A stretch of 9,432 nucleotides of DNA. Origin: Bacillota bacterium. GTDB lineage: Bacteria; Bacillota; Clostridia; Peptostreptococcales; Anaerovoracaceae. The stretch covers positions 1 to 9,432 of the forward strand of contig JAFWVZ010000173.1 in assembly GCA_017523605.1 (NCBI GenBank), given 5' to 3'. A program made the position numbers and the translations under genes. Below are positions 1-6,660 of the stretch, piece after piece. The notes under the pieces were generated by a model that made no database searches, was not told the DNA's origin, and worked only from the letters and a program-made list of their open reading frames with translations. Numbering within the stretch: position 1 is the first letter of the stretch; the number at the start of each line of letters is the position of its first letter.

Positions 1-2
1 GG

Positions 3-165
3 CTTCACAGGAAGATCCCGGGCATAGAGGACATCTACGAGGATAAGTTCTACGATGCCGGAGAGCAACCGCATGATGGAAAAGCTGGTATCCGGCCGCT
101 GGGACGATCAGTTCCTTGTCGCGGAACCGGGTCACGTTATCAAACATTCGGACTTCTTCGACTGA
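3..165 (+). pseudogene. 3' end of an unrecognised gene, apparently frameshifted
   Basis: Two reading frames that both look protein-like abut here. From position 3 the frame reads HRKIPGIEDIYEDKFYDA. From about position 61, in the frame one base further on, it reads ESNRMMEKLVSGRWDDQ and ends VIKHSDFFD with a TGA at 163-165. Removing one base from the GG at about 59-61 would join them into one continuous C-terminus of roughly 53 residues. The N-terminal part lies outside the window, and I do not recognise the family. The stop lies 33 bases before the first ATG of the HAD gene and in the same frame, so the two were probably co-transcribed. It could be a decayed gene, a sequencing error in an intact gene, or (less likely) two unrelated frames that happen to look coding. 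Confidence 0.4.
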
Positions 166-198
166 AAAGGCTGCGGCAAAGCAGATCGCCTTAGCGGT

Positions 199-867
199 AT
201 GCGCCGGAAAACACTCAATAACATGGATGGAATAAACACTTACATTTTCGATATGGACGGGACGATACTGAATACGTTGGAGGACCTTACGGATTCGGTC
301 AATTTCGTTCTGGGTAAGTTCGGAATGCCGCCCAGAGCCCTAAGCGAATACAGGCAGTTCTTCGGGAGCGGGATACGCTACGCCGTAAGCTGCGCCGTAC
401 CGCCCGGCACCCCGGAGGAACTGATAGATAAAATGCTTCCCGTGTTCAGGGAACACTACAACAAGCACTGCCTGGACAAGACCCGCCCGTACGACGGCAT
501 CCCGGAAGTAATGAAAAAGCTTAAGGAAAGGGGCTGCAAGATAGCCATCGTTTCCAACAAGATAGATTCCGCCGTGCAGGAGCTTAACGAAAGGTTCTTC
601 GCTCAGTACGCGGACGCAGCCATAGGCGAGCGCCCCGGAGTTGCCCGAAAGCCTGCTCCGGACATGGTGATGGCTGCTCTTGAAAAGCTTGGCAGCAGCG
701 CGGACGAGGCGGTCTACGTGGGCGATTCCGAAGTGGATCTTAAGACAGCAAAAAACTCCGGCATCCCTTGCATTGCAGTGCTCTGGGGCTTCCGGAGCAG
801 AGACTGTCTGCTGGAAAACGGCGCAAAGCTGCTTGCGGAAAAGCCAGAGGATATCCTCTCGATCTGA
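199..867 (+). CDS. HAD-superfamily hydrolase, phosphoglycolate phosphatase-like
   Basis: A cytosolic phosphatase of the haloacid dehalogenase superfamily, closest in pattern to phosphoglycolate phosphatase/PGMB-type subfamily I enzymes. Visible motifs are DMDGT (residues 18-22, with nucleophile Asp18 and acid/base Asp20), Ser119 in IVSNK (motif II), Lys151 in RKPAPD (motif III) and GDSEVD (175-180, motif IV, Mg2+ ligands). Residues from about 25 to 95 form the helical cap. The length of 222 aa is normal for the family. WGFR near residue 196 is also typical. The start is uncertain: neither ATG 199 nor ATG 223 has a clear Shine-Dalgarno sequence, and 223 would give the more usual short lead before the DMDGT strand. 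The substrate cannot be fixed from sequence: 2-phosphoglycolate, pyrophosphate or a sugar phosphate are all possible. Confidence 0.9.
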   Translation: MRRKTLNNMDGINTYIFDMDGTILNTLEDLTDSVNFVLGKFGMPPRALSEYRQFFGSGIRYAVSCAVPPGTPEELIDKMLPVFREHYNKHCLDKTRPYDGIPEVMKKLKERGCKIAIVSNKIDSAVQELNERFFAQYADAAIGERPGVARKPAPDMVMAALEKLGSSADEAVYVGDSEVDLKTAKNSGIPCIAVLWGFRSRDCLLENGAKLLAEKPEDILSI

Positions 868-904
868 CCGTCCCTGGGACGGCAGCTGTTAAAGTTCAGT
901 TTTT
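868..904 (+). terminator. weak hairpin with distant T-run after the HAD gene
   Basis: Directly after the TGA stop, CCGTCC (868-873) pairs perfectly with GGACGG (877-882) across a 3-base loop. The only T-run (about 900-904) begins 17 bases beyond the stem, so this is not a classical intrinsic terminator. It lies between two convergent genes, where a terminator is expected. The minus-strand reading has no T-tract. Confidence 0.35.
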
Positions 905-1490
905 ATTTCTCGTGGAAAAGCGCAGTGAAGGATGGGTTGAAGAAAGTTTTCTCCAGCTCGTCCTCGCGTACCCTGTAGATGGAATCTCCGAAAGTAACGT
1001 TTTCGTAGAAAGTGCCTATGGGCTCCTGCCCGCCGGCAGTGTTTACGTACAGGTTGAATCGCGGATAATCGGGCAGTATTTTCGTCCTTGCGCCCTTAAG
1101 GCTTCTTAAGGCCTCGCACACCTTTTCGAACCCCTCGTCTCCTTTGCGGCAGATCAGGAAGTGCCCCCTCTCAAGGCCCGGGGCATAGTCTTCGATCATT
1201 CTTTTTGTCGCGTCCGAAGGGATCACATATTCGAATGATTCCGCTGCGTCTATCAGTTCGTCAGGGATCAGACGCTTGGGCTTTGTGATGATCAGGAAAA
1301 GAACAAGCGCTATTACGATCACTGGCGTCAGAATAAACGCCAGCAGACGCATTGTAGCGTACCCTCCGAAACTTGGATCCATCCTTGAGATCGCAATGTC
1401 AGCAGCGATTATTGGTATAAGAGAGAAGAAAAGGTCGCGCTTGAGCATGTCCCTGTTCAGCATGCCCATCGATTTGCGATTGTATCTCAT
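903..1490 (-). CDS. membrane protein of unknown function, partner of the XRE regulator
   Basis: A 195-aa protein that I do not recognise. A basic N-terminus (MRYNRKSMGMLNRDMLKRD) precedes two hydrophobic segments, at about residues 19-35 and 48-69, joined by a short loop with FGGYATMR. The rest (about 70-195) is a soluble, charged domain with an aromatic C-terminal stretch (FYENVTFGDSIYRV, about 161-174). No enzymatic motif is visible. The ATG at 1490 is chosen because GGGAG lies 7 bases upstream. That ribosome site overlaps the TAA stop of the preceding XRE gene (TAAGGGAG), and only 12 bases separate the two genes, so co-transcription and translational coupling are very likely. An accessory or signalling partner of the membrane-anchored regulator is a reasonable guess, but nothing in the sequence proves it. 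Confidence 0.8.
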   Translation of the reverse strand: MRYNRKSMGMLNRDMLKRDLFFSLIPIIAADIAISRMDPSFGGYATMRLLAFILTPVIVIALVLFLIITKPKRLIPDELIDAAESFEYVIPSDATKRMIEDYAPGLERGHFLICRKGDEGFEKVCEALRSLKGARTKILPDYPRFNLYVNTAGGQEPIGTFYENVTFGDSIYRVREDELEKTFFNPSFTALFHEK

Positions 1491-1502
1491 GACAACACTC
1501 CC

Positions 1503-1934
1503 TTACTTAAGACCGGAAAGGAAAAGCAGCACTACCGCGGCGATGCAGACGAGCGCGATAGCAAGGAGGAGCCTGTTGTGTTTGGCTTCGGGTGTCTCGC
1601 GTTCCGGATCTTCATCGAGATTCAGAGGATCGTCACCCTGCTTCGGAACATAGGATAATATCTCCGGCGATGATGGATCCGCGGGAATTCCGGCCGAAGA
1701 CGAGTCTGCAGCATTTCCGGCAGGGGCCATATCCTGTGGCACACGATCCATCAGGTAGTCCAGCGATACACCGAACCTGTCCGCAAGAGCCAGGAGCTTT
1801 TCTGCCTCCGGCCAGCCTTCGCCCTGTTCCCATTTGGAGACCGCCTGCCTGCTTACACCCAGCGCCTCTGCCAGATCTTCCTGAGTCAGTCCGTTTTTTC
1901 TGCGTTCGGCTTGAAGTTTGTCTGCAAAACTCAT
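1503..1934 (-). CDS. XRE-family DNA-binding regulator with C-terminal transmembrane anchor
   Basis: A 143-aa protein. Residues 6-62 form a classic Cro/CI-type helix-turn-helix domain: LTQEDLAEALGVSRQAVSKWEQG is the HTH core, followed by the usual PEAEKLLALADRFGVSLDYLM tail. A low-complexity Ser/Ala/Pro-rich and acidic linker (about 64-120) leads to one hydrophobic helix (about 121-140, LLLAIALVCIAAVVLLFLSGL) ending in GLK. The regulator is therefore probably held at the cytoplasmic face of the membrane, a layout known in many Firmicutes XRE proteins. The ATG at 1934 has an ideal AAGGAGG (1944-1950) 9 bases upstream. It is the first gene of a two-gene operon with the membrane protein at 903-1490. 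A sigma-70-type promoter and an operator-like palindrome lie just upstream, suggesting autoregulation. The DNA target and signal are unknown. Confidence 0.93.
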   Translation of the reverse strand: MSFADKLQAERRKNGLTQEDLAEALGVSRQAVSKWEQGEGWPEAEKLLALADRFGVSLDYLMDRVPQDMAPAGNAADSSSAGIPADPSSPEILSYVPKQGDDPLNLDEDPERETPEAKHNRLLLAIALVCIAAVVLLFLSGLK

Positions 1935-1954
1935 TTGTTTCGCCCTCCTTCAGC

Positions 1955-1968
1955 TTTAGTGTACTAAA
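1955..1968. promoter_or_regulatory. perfect palindrome over the -10 box, candidate XRE operator
   Basis: TTTAGT-GT-ACTAAA is a perfect inverted repeat with 6-bp arms and a 2-bp centre. It covers the whole predicted -10 box of the XRE operon. A dimeric XRE protein bound here would block RNA polymerase, so negative autoregulation is the natural reading. This is inferred from position and symmetry only. I noticed no second copy elsewhere in the window. Confidence 0.5.
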
Positions 1969-1986
1969 ACAGCGGTCTTATTTCAA
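1958..1986 (-). promoter_or_regulatory. sigma-70-type promoter of the XRE operon
   Basis: On the minus strand, TTGAAA (1986-1981, 5 of 6 matches to the -35 consensus) is followed after exactly 17 bases by TACACT (1963-1958, 4 of 6 to the -10). The predicted start near 1951 gives a very short leader that begins about at the Shine-Dalgarno sequence. Confidence 0.6.
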
Positions 1987-2040
1987 CAAACCTGCGTTTG
2001 CGTTTGCGCAACTTCAGGTAGCAGAGCGATGGAAACGGTA

Positions 2041-3279
2041 TCAATTTCTGCGCAGGAGCGCCACAGCCACGTCGTTTACGTTAGTGCCGGTGGGGCCGGT
2101 GAATATCAGGCCGTCTACTGCCTTAAGCGCGTTGTACGCGTCGTTGTTTTGTAGCACGTCTGATACCTGGATCCCCAGAGTCTCCAGCGCTTTGCAGCTT
2201 TCGTAGTCCACGTAGCCGCCGGCTGCGTCCGTGGGACCGTCCGTGCCGTCGCTTCCTACGGAAAAGACCGCCGCACCGTTAAGCCCTGCTATGACGGGGG
2301 CAGCCGCAAGAGCAAGCTCCTGATTCCGTCCGCCTTTGCCGTTACCCGTAAGGTGAACTACCGTCTCGCCGCCCGCTATGAAGGCCAAAGATCCGGAGCT
2401 GTCCGCATGGCTCTTAAGGGTGTCTGCCAGGGACGTACCCGCTTCTCTTGCTTCGCAGCACAGGCGGTCCGTAAGCAGTACCGGCTCGTATCCCAGTTTT
2501 TCCGCGGCAGCGGCTGCCGCTCTGCAAAGCTCGCTGACCGACCCGGTTACATGAGTCTCGACATTAGTTAATTCTTTGGGAGTCTCTTCTTTAAGCAGTG
2601 CTCTTGCCTGCGGGGACATCTTAAGAGCGTACTTTTCCGCTGCGGCTTCCGCTTCCTCGCAGGTGCTGCTGTCCGGATAAGCGGGGCCGCTTGCTATCAT
2701 GTCCGGGGAATCTCCCGGAACATCGCTCAGTACCACGCTGAACACCTTTGCCGGCGCGCACGCAAGCGCAAAACGGCCGCCCTTTACATTGCTCAGGCGC
2801 TTTCTGACGGTGTTGATCTCCGTTATGTCCGCGCCTTTCGCCAAAAGCTGCGCCGTTATGTCCTGAAGCTCCGAACCGCTTATCTTAGGAAGCTCAAATA
2901 AAGCGCTCGCTCCTCCGGAAAGAAGGAATATCACCGTATCTTCTTCGGTCAGATCCGCAGTCATTTCCAGCGCTCTGCGGGTCGCCGCAAAGCCGTTCTC
3001 ATCCGGGACAGGATGTCCGGCCTCGAAGCATTCCACGCCGGGGATGCTGCCCATCACATGGCCGTATTTGGTTATGACGATGCCTTTGCCGAAGTGTCCG
3101 AGAACGTCGGCCGCGGCGTTCGCCATCTGCCAGGCTGCTTTTCCCGCAGCAACAAGAACAGTCTTTCCGCCGCCGGGCCTGTAACTGCGAAGCGCCTTTT
3201 TTACAGCTTCGTCCGGCAGCACCGCCGCAATGCTCTCCTTTATTATTTTGTCCGCGTCTTTCCTTAATGCAAAGTCCAT
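2041..3279 (-). CDS. glycerate 2-kinase, MOFRL/DUF4147 type
   Basis: Cytosolic kinase phosphorylating D-glycerate with ATP, most likely to 2-phosphoglycerate, feeding glycolysis. The 412-aa length is typical. Visible family motifs: AAGKAAW with Lys47, the conserved lysine of the family; LLSGGASAL (119-127); LSDVPGD (184-190); and the C-terminal MOFRL part with GKGGRNQE (314-321), VGSDGTDGPTDAAGG (341-355) and TGPTGTNVND (394-403). Such proteins are often mislabelled hydroxypyruvate reductase. The start at 3279 fits the usual N-terminus (a helix before the Gly-Lys loop), but no convincing Shine-Dalgarno sequence precedes it. It lies 34 bases downstream of the Na/Pi cotransporter on the same strand with no terminator between, so they are probably co-transcribed. 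The gap to the XRE promoter downstream shows no strong terminator, so some read-through into that operon is possible. Confidence 0.93.
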   Translation of the reverse strand: MDFALRKDADKIIKESIAAVLPDEAVKKALRSYRPGGGKTVLVAAGKAAWQMANAAADVLGHFGKGIVITKYGHVMGSIPGVECFEAGHPVPDENGFAATRRALEMTADLTEEDTVIFLLSGGASALFELPKISGSELQDITAQLLAKGADITEINTVRKRLSNVKGGRFALACAPAKVFSVVLSDVPGDSPDMIASGPAYPDSSTCEEAEAAAEKYALKMSPQARALLKEETPKELTNVETHVTGSVSELCRAAAAAAEKLGYEPVLLTDRLCCEAREAGTSLADTLKSHADSSGSLAFIAGGETVVHLTGNGKGGRNQELALAAAPVIAGLNGAAVFSVGSDGTDGPTDAAGGYVDYESCKALETLGIQVSDVLQNNDAYNALKAVDGLIFTGPTGTNVNDVAVALLRRN

Positions 3280-3313
3280 GTCAGTTTACGAATACTATCA
3301 TGCGTTTCAATGG

Positions 3314-5074
3314 CTACACGGAGTACTTTTTCTGATACTCCCTGAAGCTGGTCCTGAACGCATCGTCCTTTCTGTATTCCACCCTCTTGTGGTACTCGTG
3401 AGCGGATATCTCGCTGGAGCCGGATTCTATTACGTCCATGGCGATGTTGTCGCAATGGTCCGCTATCCTTTCGTAGTCCGTAAGCAGGTCGTTGAATACG
3501 AAGCCGTTCTCGAGCGTGCATTCCTGCCTGCTGACTCTGTCTATGTGGTGCTTTTTAAGTTCGTCGCACAGGAAGTCCACTACTTCTTCCAGGGGATCCA
3601 CCTTAAGCGCGGCGGAAGTATCTCCGCTTATGAACGCGTTTATGGCAAGTCCGGTTATCTCGGTAATGGCGGCCTCCAGTACCAGGAGCTCCTTCTTTGC
3701 GTCCCCGGAGAATTCTATCTTCTTTTCTTCTATTTCCTGGATCGCTTCTCCGACGTTTCTTGCGTGGTCGGACATCCTCTCGAAGTCCGAGAGCGCCCGC
3801 AGGTACTTGCTTACTTCCAGAGACTGAGCATCGGTAAGGTTGTGGCTGGTAACTTTCGAAAGATAAGCGCCCAGTTTGTCTTCGTACCTGTCCAGCACTG
3901 CCTCCAGGTCCATTACGCGCTTAAGTTGTGTCTTGTCTCCTGTCTGTCTGGCGTTCACGGCGCTCTTTACGCTTTCCAGAGCCTTTTCCGCCATGGAATC
4001 TATTACCATGCGGCTCTGTTCTATCGAAAGGGCGGGGTGGTCCAGGAATCTGGTCTCGAGCCTGTCCATGTCCGCTCTTTCCGCTGCTGCGTCCTTGCTC
4101 TCCGGGAAGATCCTGCATACCAGCTTTTCCATAAGACCGGTAAAGGGCGCAAGAAGAATTACTACAGCAATTCTGTAGAGGGAGTTTACAAGCGCTATCA
4201 GCACCATGGTCATGGTATTACCCATGATCTCAAAGCTGAATACATAATTAAGACCGTAGAAGATGATGCCGCAGAGGACGGCTCCGATAACATCTATGAA
4301 AAGGTAGGTGAACGCAGTGCGTTTTCCGTTGGCGTCGGCTCCGATGGCGCTGAGTATTACCGGAAGGGAAGCTCCTATTCCTATACCCATCAGCATGGGG
4401 AACGCTATGTCGAAAGTGATGGCGCCCGTAACGGCCAGGGCCTGAAGTATACCTACGGCAGCGCTCGCGCTCTGGATCACCGCGGTAACAACGATACCGG
4501 CCAAAATGCCTACCACGGGGTTGGAGAAGCTTGTAAGGAACTTAATGAATGTTTCGTTGGTCCGCAGAGGGGAGATGGCGCCGGACATCATGCTCATGCC
4601 GTACATCAGAACGGAAAAGCCCAGAAGTATGCCGCCAAGGTTCTTGTATGTCCTGTTCTTTACGAACATCCACATGATTATGCCGGCAAGTGCCATTATG
4701 CCTGTAAGTACCGCGGTATTAAGGACAGACGCTACTTTGGACCCGCTGCCGCTTAGGCTGTTAAGGCAGAGCACCCAGCCGGTGACACTGGTGCCGAGTA
4801 TGGCGCCGAGTATTATGCCTATGGCCTGGCGGACTTTCATCATTCCGGAGTTTACAAAGCCTACGACCATTACCGAAGTGGCGGAAGAGGACTGGATGAC
4901 AGCAGTTACCACCGTGCCCAGAAGGACGCCTTTAAGCGTGTTGCCGGAGAGCTTGTACAGTATCATTTCCATACGGCTTCCGGCTACTTTCTTAAGAGAG
5001 TCTCCCATGACGGACATTCCGAAAAGGAACATCGCTACGCCGCCTAAAAGAGTTAATATGTTTTCAGTATTCAT
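3314..5074 (-). CDS. Na+/phosphate cotransporter family protein with C-terminal PhoU-like domain
   Basis: Integral membrane protein of the NptA/PNaS family, expected to import or export inorganic phosphate with Na+. The first half (about 1-320) is very hydrophobic and contains the two inverted Na/Pi repeats, each with its signature: TAVIQSSSATS (57-67) and TAVIQSASAAVG (197-208). The second half (about 340-560) is a helical PhoU-like domain with two metal-binding-type motifs of the E/DxxxD class, DFERMSDHARN (430-440) and DYERIADHCDN (533-543). The 586-aa length fits this fusion family. The ATG at 5074 begins the usual MNxxNILxLLGGVAMFLFGM N-terminus and has an offset but strong match to 16S rRNA upstream. 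It is followed by the glycerate kinase gene and diverges from ktrBA. Whether its role is phosphate uptake, efflux or sensing cannot be decided here. Confidence 0.93.
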   Translation of the reverse strand: MNTENILTLLGGVAMFLFGMSVMGDSLKKVAGSRMEMILYKLSGNTLKGVLLGTVVTAVIQSSSATSVMVVGFVNSGMMKVRQAIGIILGAILGTSVTGWVLCLNSLSGSGSKVASVLNTAVLTGIMALAGIIMWMFVKNRTYKNLGGILLGFSVLMYGMSMMSGAISPLRTNETFIKFLTSFSNPVVGILAGIVVTAVIQSASAAVGILQALAVTGAITFDIAFPMLMGIGIGASLPVILSAIGADANGKRTAFTYLFIDVIGAVLCGIIFYGLNYVFSFEIMGNTMTMVLIALVNSLYRIAVVILLAPFTGLMEKLVCRIFPESKDAAAERADMDRLETRFLDHPALSIEQSRMVIDSMAEKALESVKSAVNARQTGDKTQLKRVMDLEAVLDRYEDKLGAYLSKVTSHNLTDAQSLEVSKYLRALSDFERMSDHARNVGEAIQEIEEKKIEFSGDAKKELLVLEAAITEITGLAINAFISGDTSAALKVDPLEEVVDFLCDELKKHHIDRVSRQECTLENGFVFNDLLTDYERIADHCDNIAMDVIESGSSEISAHEYHKRVEYRKDDAFRTSFREYQKKYSV

Positions 5075-5080
5075 ATGTTC

Positions 5081-5088
5081 GGATCACC
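5081..5088 (-). promoter_or_regulatory. unusual offset ribosome binding site of the Na/Pi gene
   Basis: The canonical AGGAGG is absent. GGTGATCC, 6 bases before the ATG, is instead an 8-base perfect complement of the region just inside the anti-Shine-Dalgarno of 16S rRNA (GGATCACC of GGATCACCTCCTT). The spacing therefore works out as shifted toward the gene. An 8-base match could occur by chance, but it sits in the right place and supports this start. Confidence 0.45.
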
Positions 5089-5136
5089 ATGTCAGATAGC
5101 AATGATCGCAAAAAACCGCAATCTTCATCAAATATC

Positions 5137-5145
5137 ATTTTATCA
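5137..5145 (-). promoter_or_regulatory. extended -10 promoter candidate for the Na/Pi gene
   Basis: Minus-strand TGATAAAAT is an extended -10 (TGn plus TAAAAT, 5 of 6). No good -35 box lies 16-18 bases upstream. The predicted start near 5130 leaves a leader of about 56 bases before the ATG at 5074. Confidence 0.4.
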
Positions 5146-5167
5146 TTGTTCACGCAAGAATGAAAGG

Positions 5168-5193
5168 TCCGGGCGGCTTTCAGCCGGGCCGGA
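5168..5193. other. imperfect stem-loop in the divergent intergenic region
   Basis: TCCGG (5168-5172) pairs with CCGGA (5189-5193), and CGGC (5174-5177) pairs with GCCG (5183-5186). A 1x2 internal loop separates the two helices and the hairpin loop is TTTCA (TGAAA on the minus strand). No T-run follows on either strand, so it is not a normal intrinsic terminator. It would be in the leader of a transcript from the distal minus-strand promoter at 5218-5245. It matches no riboswitch that I recognise. Confidence 0.45.
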
Positions 5194-5217
5194 TTAATAA
5201 GCAAAACAGAGACAAGC

Positions 5218-5245
5218 ATTATAAGTTTTATGGTATAATATACAA
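5218..5245 (-). promoter_or_regulatory. second promoter candidate for the Na/Pi gene, overlapping the ktrB promoter region
   Basis: Minus-strand TATAAT (5223-5218) is a perfect -10 box. TTGTAT (5245-5240) is a poor -35 box 16 bases upstream, matching only the first three consensus bases. Transcription would start near 5211 and carry the stem-loop at 5168-5193. The site interleaves with the plus-strand extended -10 at 5231-5239, so the two could not be occupied at once. Confidence 0.4.
5231..5239 (+). promoter_or_regulatory. extended -10 promoter of ktrBA
   Basis: TGGTATAAT is a perfect extended -10 box (TGn plus TATAAT). The expected -35 position (5211-5216) shows no consensus, which is normal for extended -10 promoters. 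The start near 5246 gives a leader of about 36 bases, too short for a ydaO-type c-di-AMP riboswitch. Confidence 0.65.
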
Positions 5246-5281
5246 ATAGTTATTTATCATTTCAGGAAAAGCGTAACTGTA

Positions 5282-6649
5282 ATGAAGAAGATCAGGCTGT
5301 CGTCGATATATCTTATACCGCTCAGCTTTCTTGCGGCCATCCTTATCGGAACCGTTCTTTTAGCGCTGCCTGTTTCTTCCGCGTCCGGAAACTGGACGCC
5401 CATAGAGGATGCCCTGTTTACCTCTGCCACATCCGTGTGCGTAACGGGACTTGTGGTAGTGGACACTTATCTTTACTGGAGCGTCTTCGGGCAGGCGGTA
5501 ATACTTGTCCTTATCCAGATAGGCGGTCTGGGCGTAATAACAGTCGTCGCAACGTTGATGATGCTGGCCCGCAAGAGGTTCTCACTAAGCTCCAGACTTG
5601 CCCTGCGCGACGCCCTGAACCTGGACAGCATCTCCGGGCTTCTGGGATTCCTGTCCCGCATAGTTCGCGGAACGCTTATAGTTGAGATCATAGGAGCGCT
5701 GCTCTACATGATCGCTTTCGTACCTGCTTTCGGAGCGCGGCACGGCATATGGGTGTCCGTATTCAACTCCGTGTCGGCGTTCTGCAACGCCGGATTGGAC
5801 ATACTCGGTCCGGACAGTCTTGCGCCCTTCCGCACGCAGCCCCTGGTCCTTATAGTTACGATGCTGCTGATAATAACAGGCGGCATAGGATATGTGGTCT
5901 GGATGGACCTTTCAAAGAAAACGGTCTTCGGAATAAAGCGCTCTTTTTCCCCTAAGCAGATAATAAAGCGCCTGTCGGAGCACACCAAGCTGGTGCTTTC
6001 CATAACCCTTACTCTGATCATTGCCGGAGCTTTGCTGGTATTCCTGGCAGAGAGAAATAATCCGGATACCATAGGCAGCATGTCGCTTCCCATGAAGCTC
6101 CTTAACAGCCTGTTCGAGTCCGTTACCTTCCGCACGGCAGGCTTTGCCACCTTTGCGCAAAAAGGCATCACGGACATCACCTGTGTGGCTGCGTATCTCC
6201 TTATGTTCATAGGGGGCTCGCCCATAGGCACGGCGGGAGGTGTAAAGACCACCACCTTCTACCTGTACCTGCTCAACATCAGCTCTTACATAAGAGGAAA
6301 GAGCAAGGTAAAGGTCTTCAACCGCAGCATAAGCGGCGCGCAGATGAAGAAAGCCTCGGTAATAGTAGAGGTAAGCGCCATAACCGTAATAGTCCTTACG
6401 CTTCTTCTTATAGCGACCAACCCCGTAGACATAAAGGACGGGTTGTTTGAGATAATGAGCGCCTGCGCTACGGTGGGGCTTACGAGAGGCGTTACAACTA
6501 CGCTTAATGCGGCTGGGAAGCTTATAGTTACCCTTGCCATGTATCTGGGACGCATAGGGCCTATATCCATGGCCATGTTCCTGGCAAGAGGGAAAAGCGC
6601 CGCGGAACCGGAAATGCAGTACGCGGATGGTAATTTCTACATAGGATAA
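5282..6649 (+). CDS. ktrB: potassium uptake channel subunit KtrB/TrkH family
   Basis: Membrane pore of a Ktr/Trk K+ uptake system, with four membrane-pore-membrane repeats in one chain. The four filter loops are visible: TSATSVCVTGL (47-57), NSVSAFCNAGL (162-172), ESVTFRTAGFA (289-299 region if numbered loosely; filter Gly near 287) and SACATVGLTRG (393-403). GGSPIGTAGGVKTTT (311-325) matches the Gly/Ser-rich intramembrane gating loop, and Arg434 in YLGRIGP matches the arginine that holds this gate in known KtrB/TrkH proteins. The 455-aa length suits KtrB better than longer TrkH. The N-terminus MKKIRLSSIYLIPLSFLAAI is standard, which supports ATG 5282. Its ribosome site is weak: AGGA at 5264-5267, 14 bases away. 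It is followed after 11 bases by ktrA. Na+-coupled or channel-like K+ uptake is known for the family; the coupling ion here is unknown. Confidence 0.95.
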   Translation: MKKIRLSSIYLIPLSFLAAILIGTVLLALPVSSASGNWTPIEDALFTSATSVCVTGLVVVDTYLYWSVFGQAVILVLIQIGGLGVITVVATLMMLARKRFSLSSRLALRDALNLDSISGLLGFLSRIVRGTLIVEIIGALLYMIAFVPAFGARHGIWVSVFNSVSAFCNAGLDILGPDSLAPFRTQPLVLIVTMLLIITGGIGYVVWMDLSKKTVFGIKRSFSPKQIIKRLSEHTKLVLSITLTLIIAGALLVFLAERNNPDTIGSMSLPMKLLNSLFESVTFRTAGFATFAQKGITDITCVAAYLLMFIGGSPIGTAGGVKTTTFYLYLLNISSYIRGKSKVKVFNRSISGAQMKKASVIVEVSAITVIVLTLLLIATNPVDIKDGLFEIMSACATVGLTRGVTTTLNAAGKLIVTLAMYLGRIGPISMAMFLARGKSAAEPEMQYADGNFYIG

Positions 6650-6660
6650 AGGAGATTCTG

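Noticed and set aside
1987..2020. GCGTTT direct repeat and TTGCGCAA palindrome between the glycerate kinase and the XRE operon
   Set aside because: The units are short and near-random, and the small CAAAC/GTTTG hairpin has no T-run, so I call neither a terminator nor an operator.
3280..3302. Six-codon mini-frame (MIVFVN) just before the glycerate kinase
   Set aside because: It has no ribosome site and its length is within chance. It could matter for coupling, but nothing supports it.
3230..4756. Long plus-strand open frame of about 508 codons antisense to the Na/Pi gene
   Set aside because: It mirrors the conserved Na/Pi transporter frame on the minus strand. Its product is Tyr/His-rich nonsense with no family motif and no ribosome site.
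5246..5281. c-di-AMP (ydaO-type) riboswitch upstream of ktrB
   Set aside because: Ktr operons in Firmicutes often carry one, but the predicted leader is only about 36 bases and no conserved core is visible.
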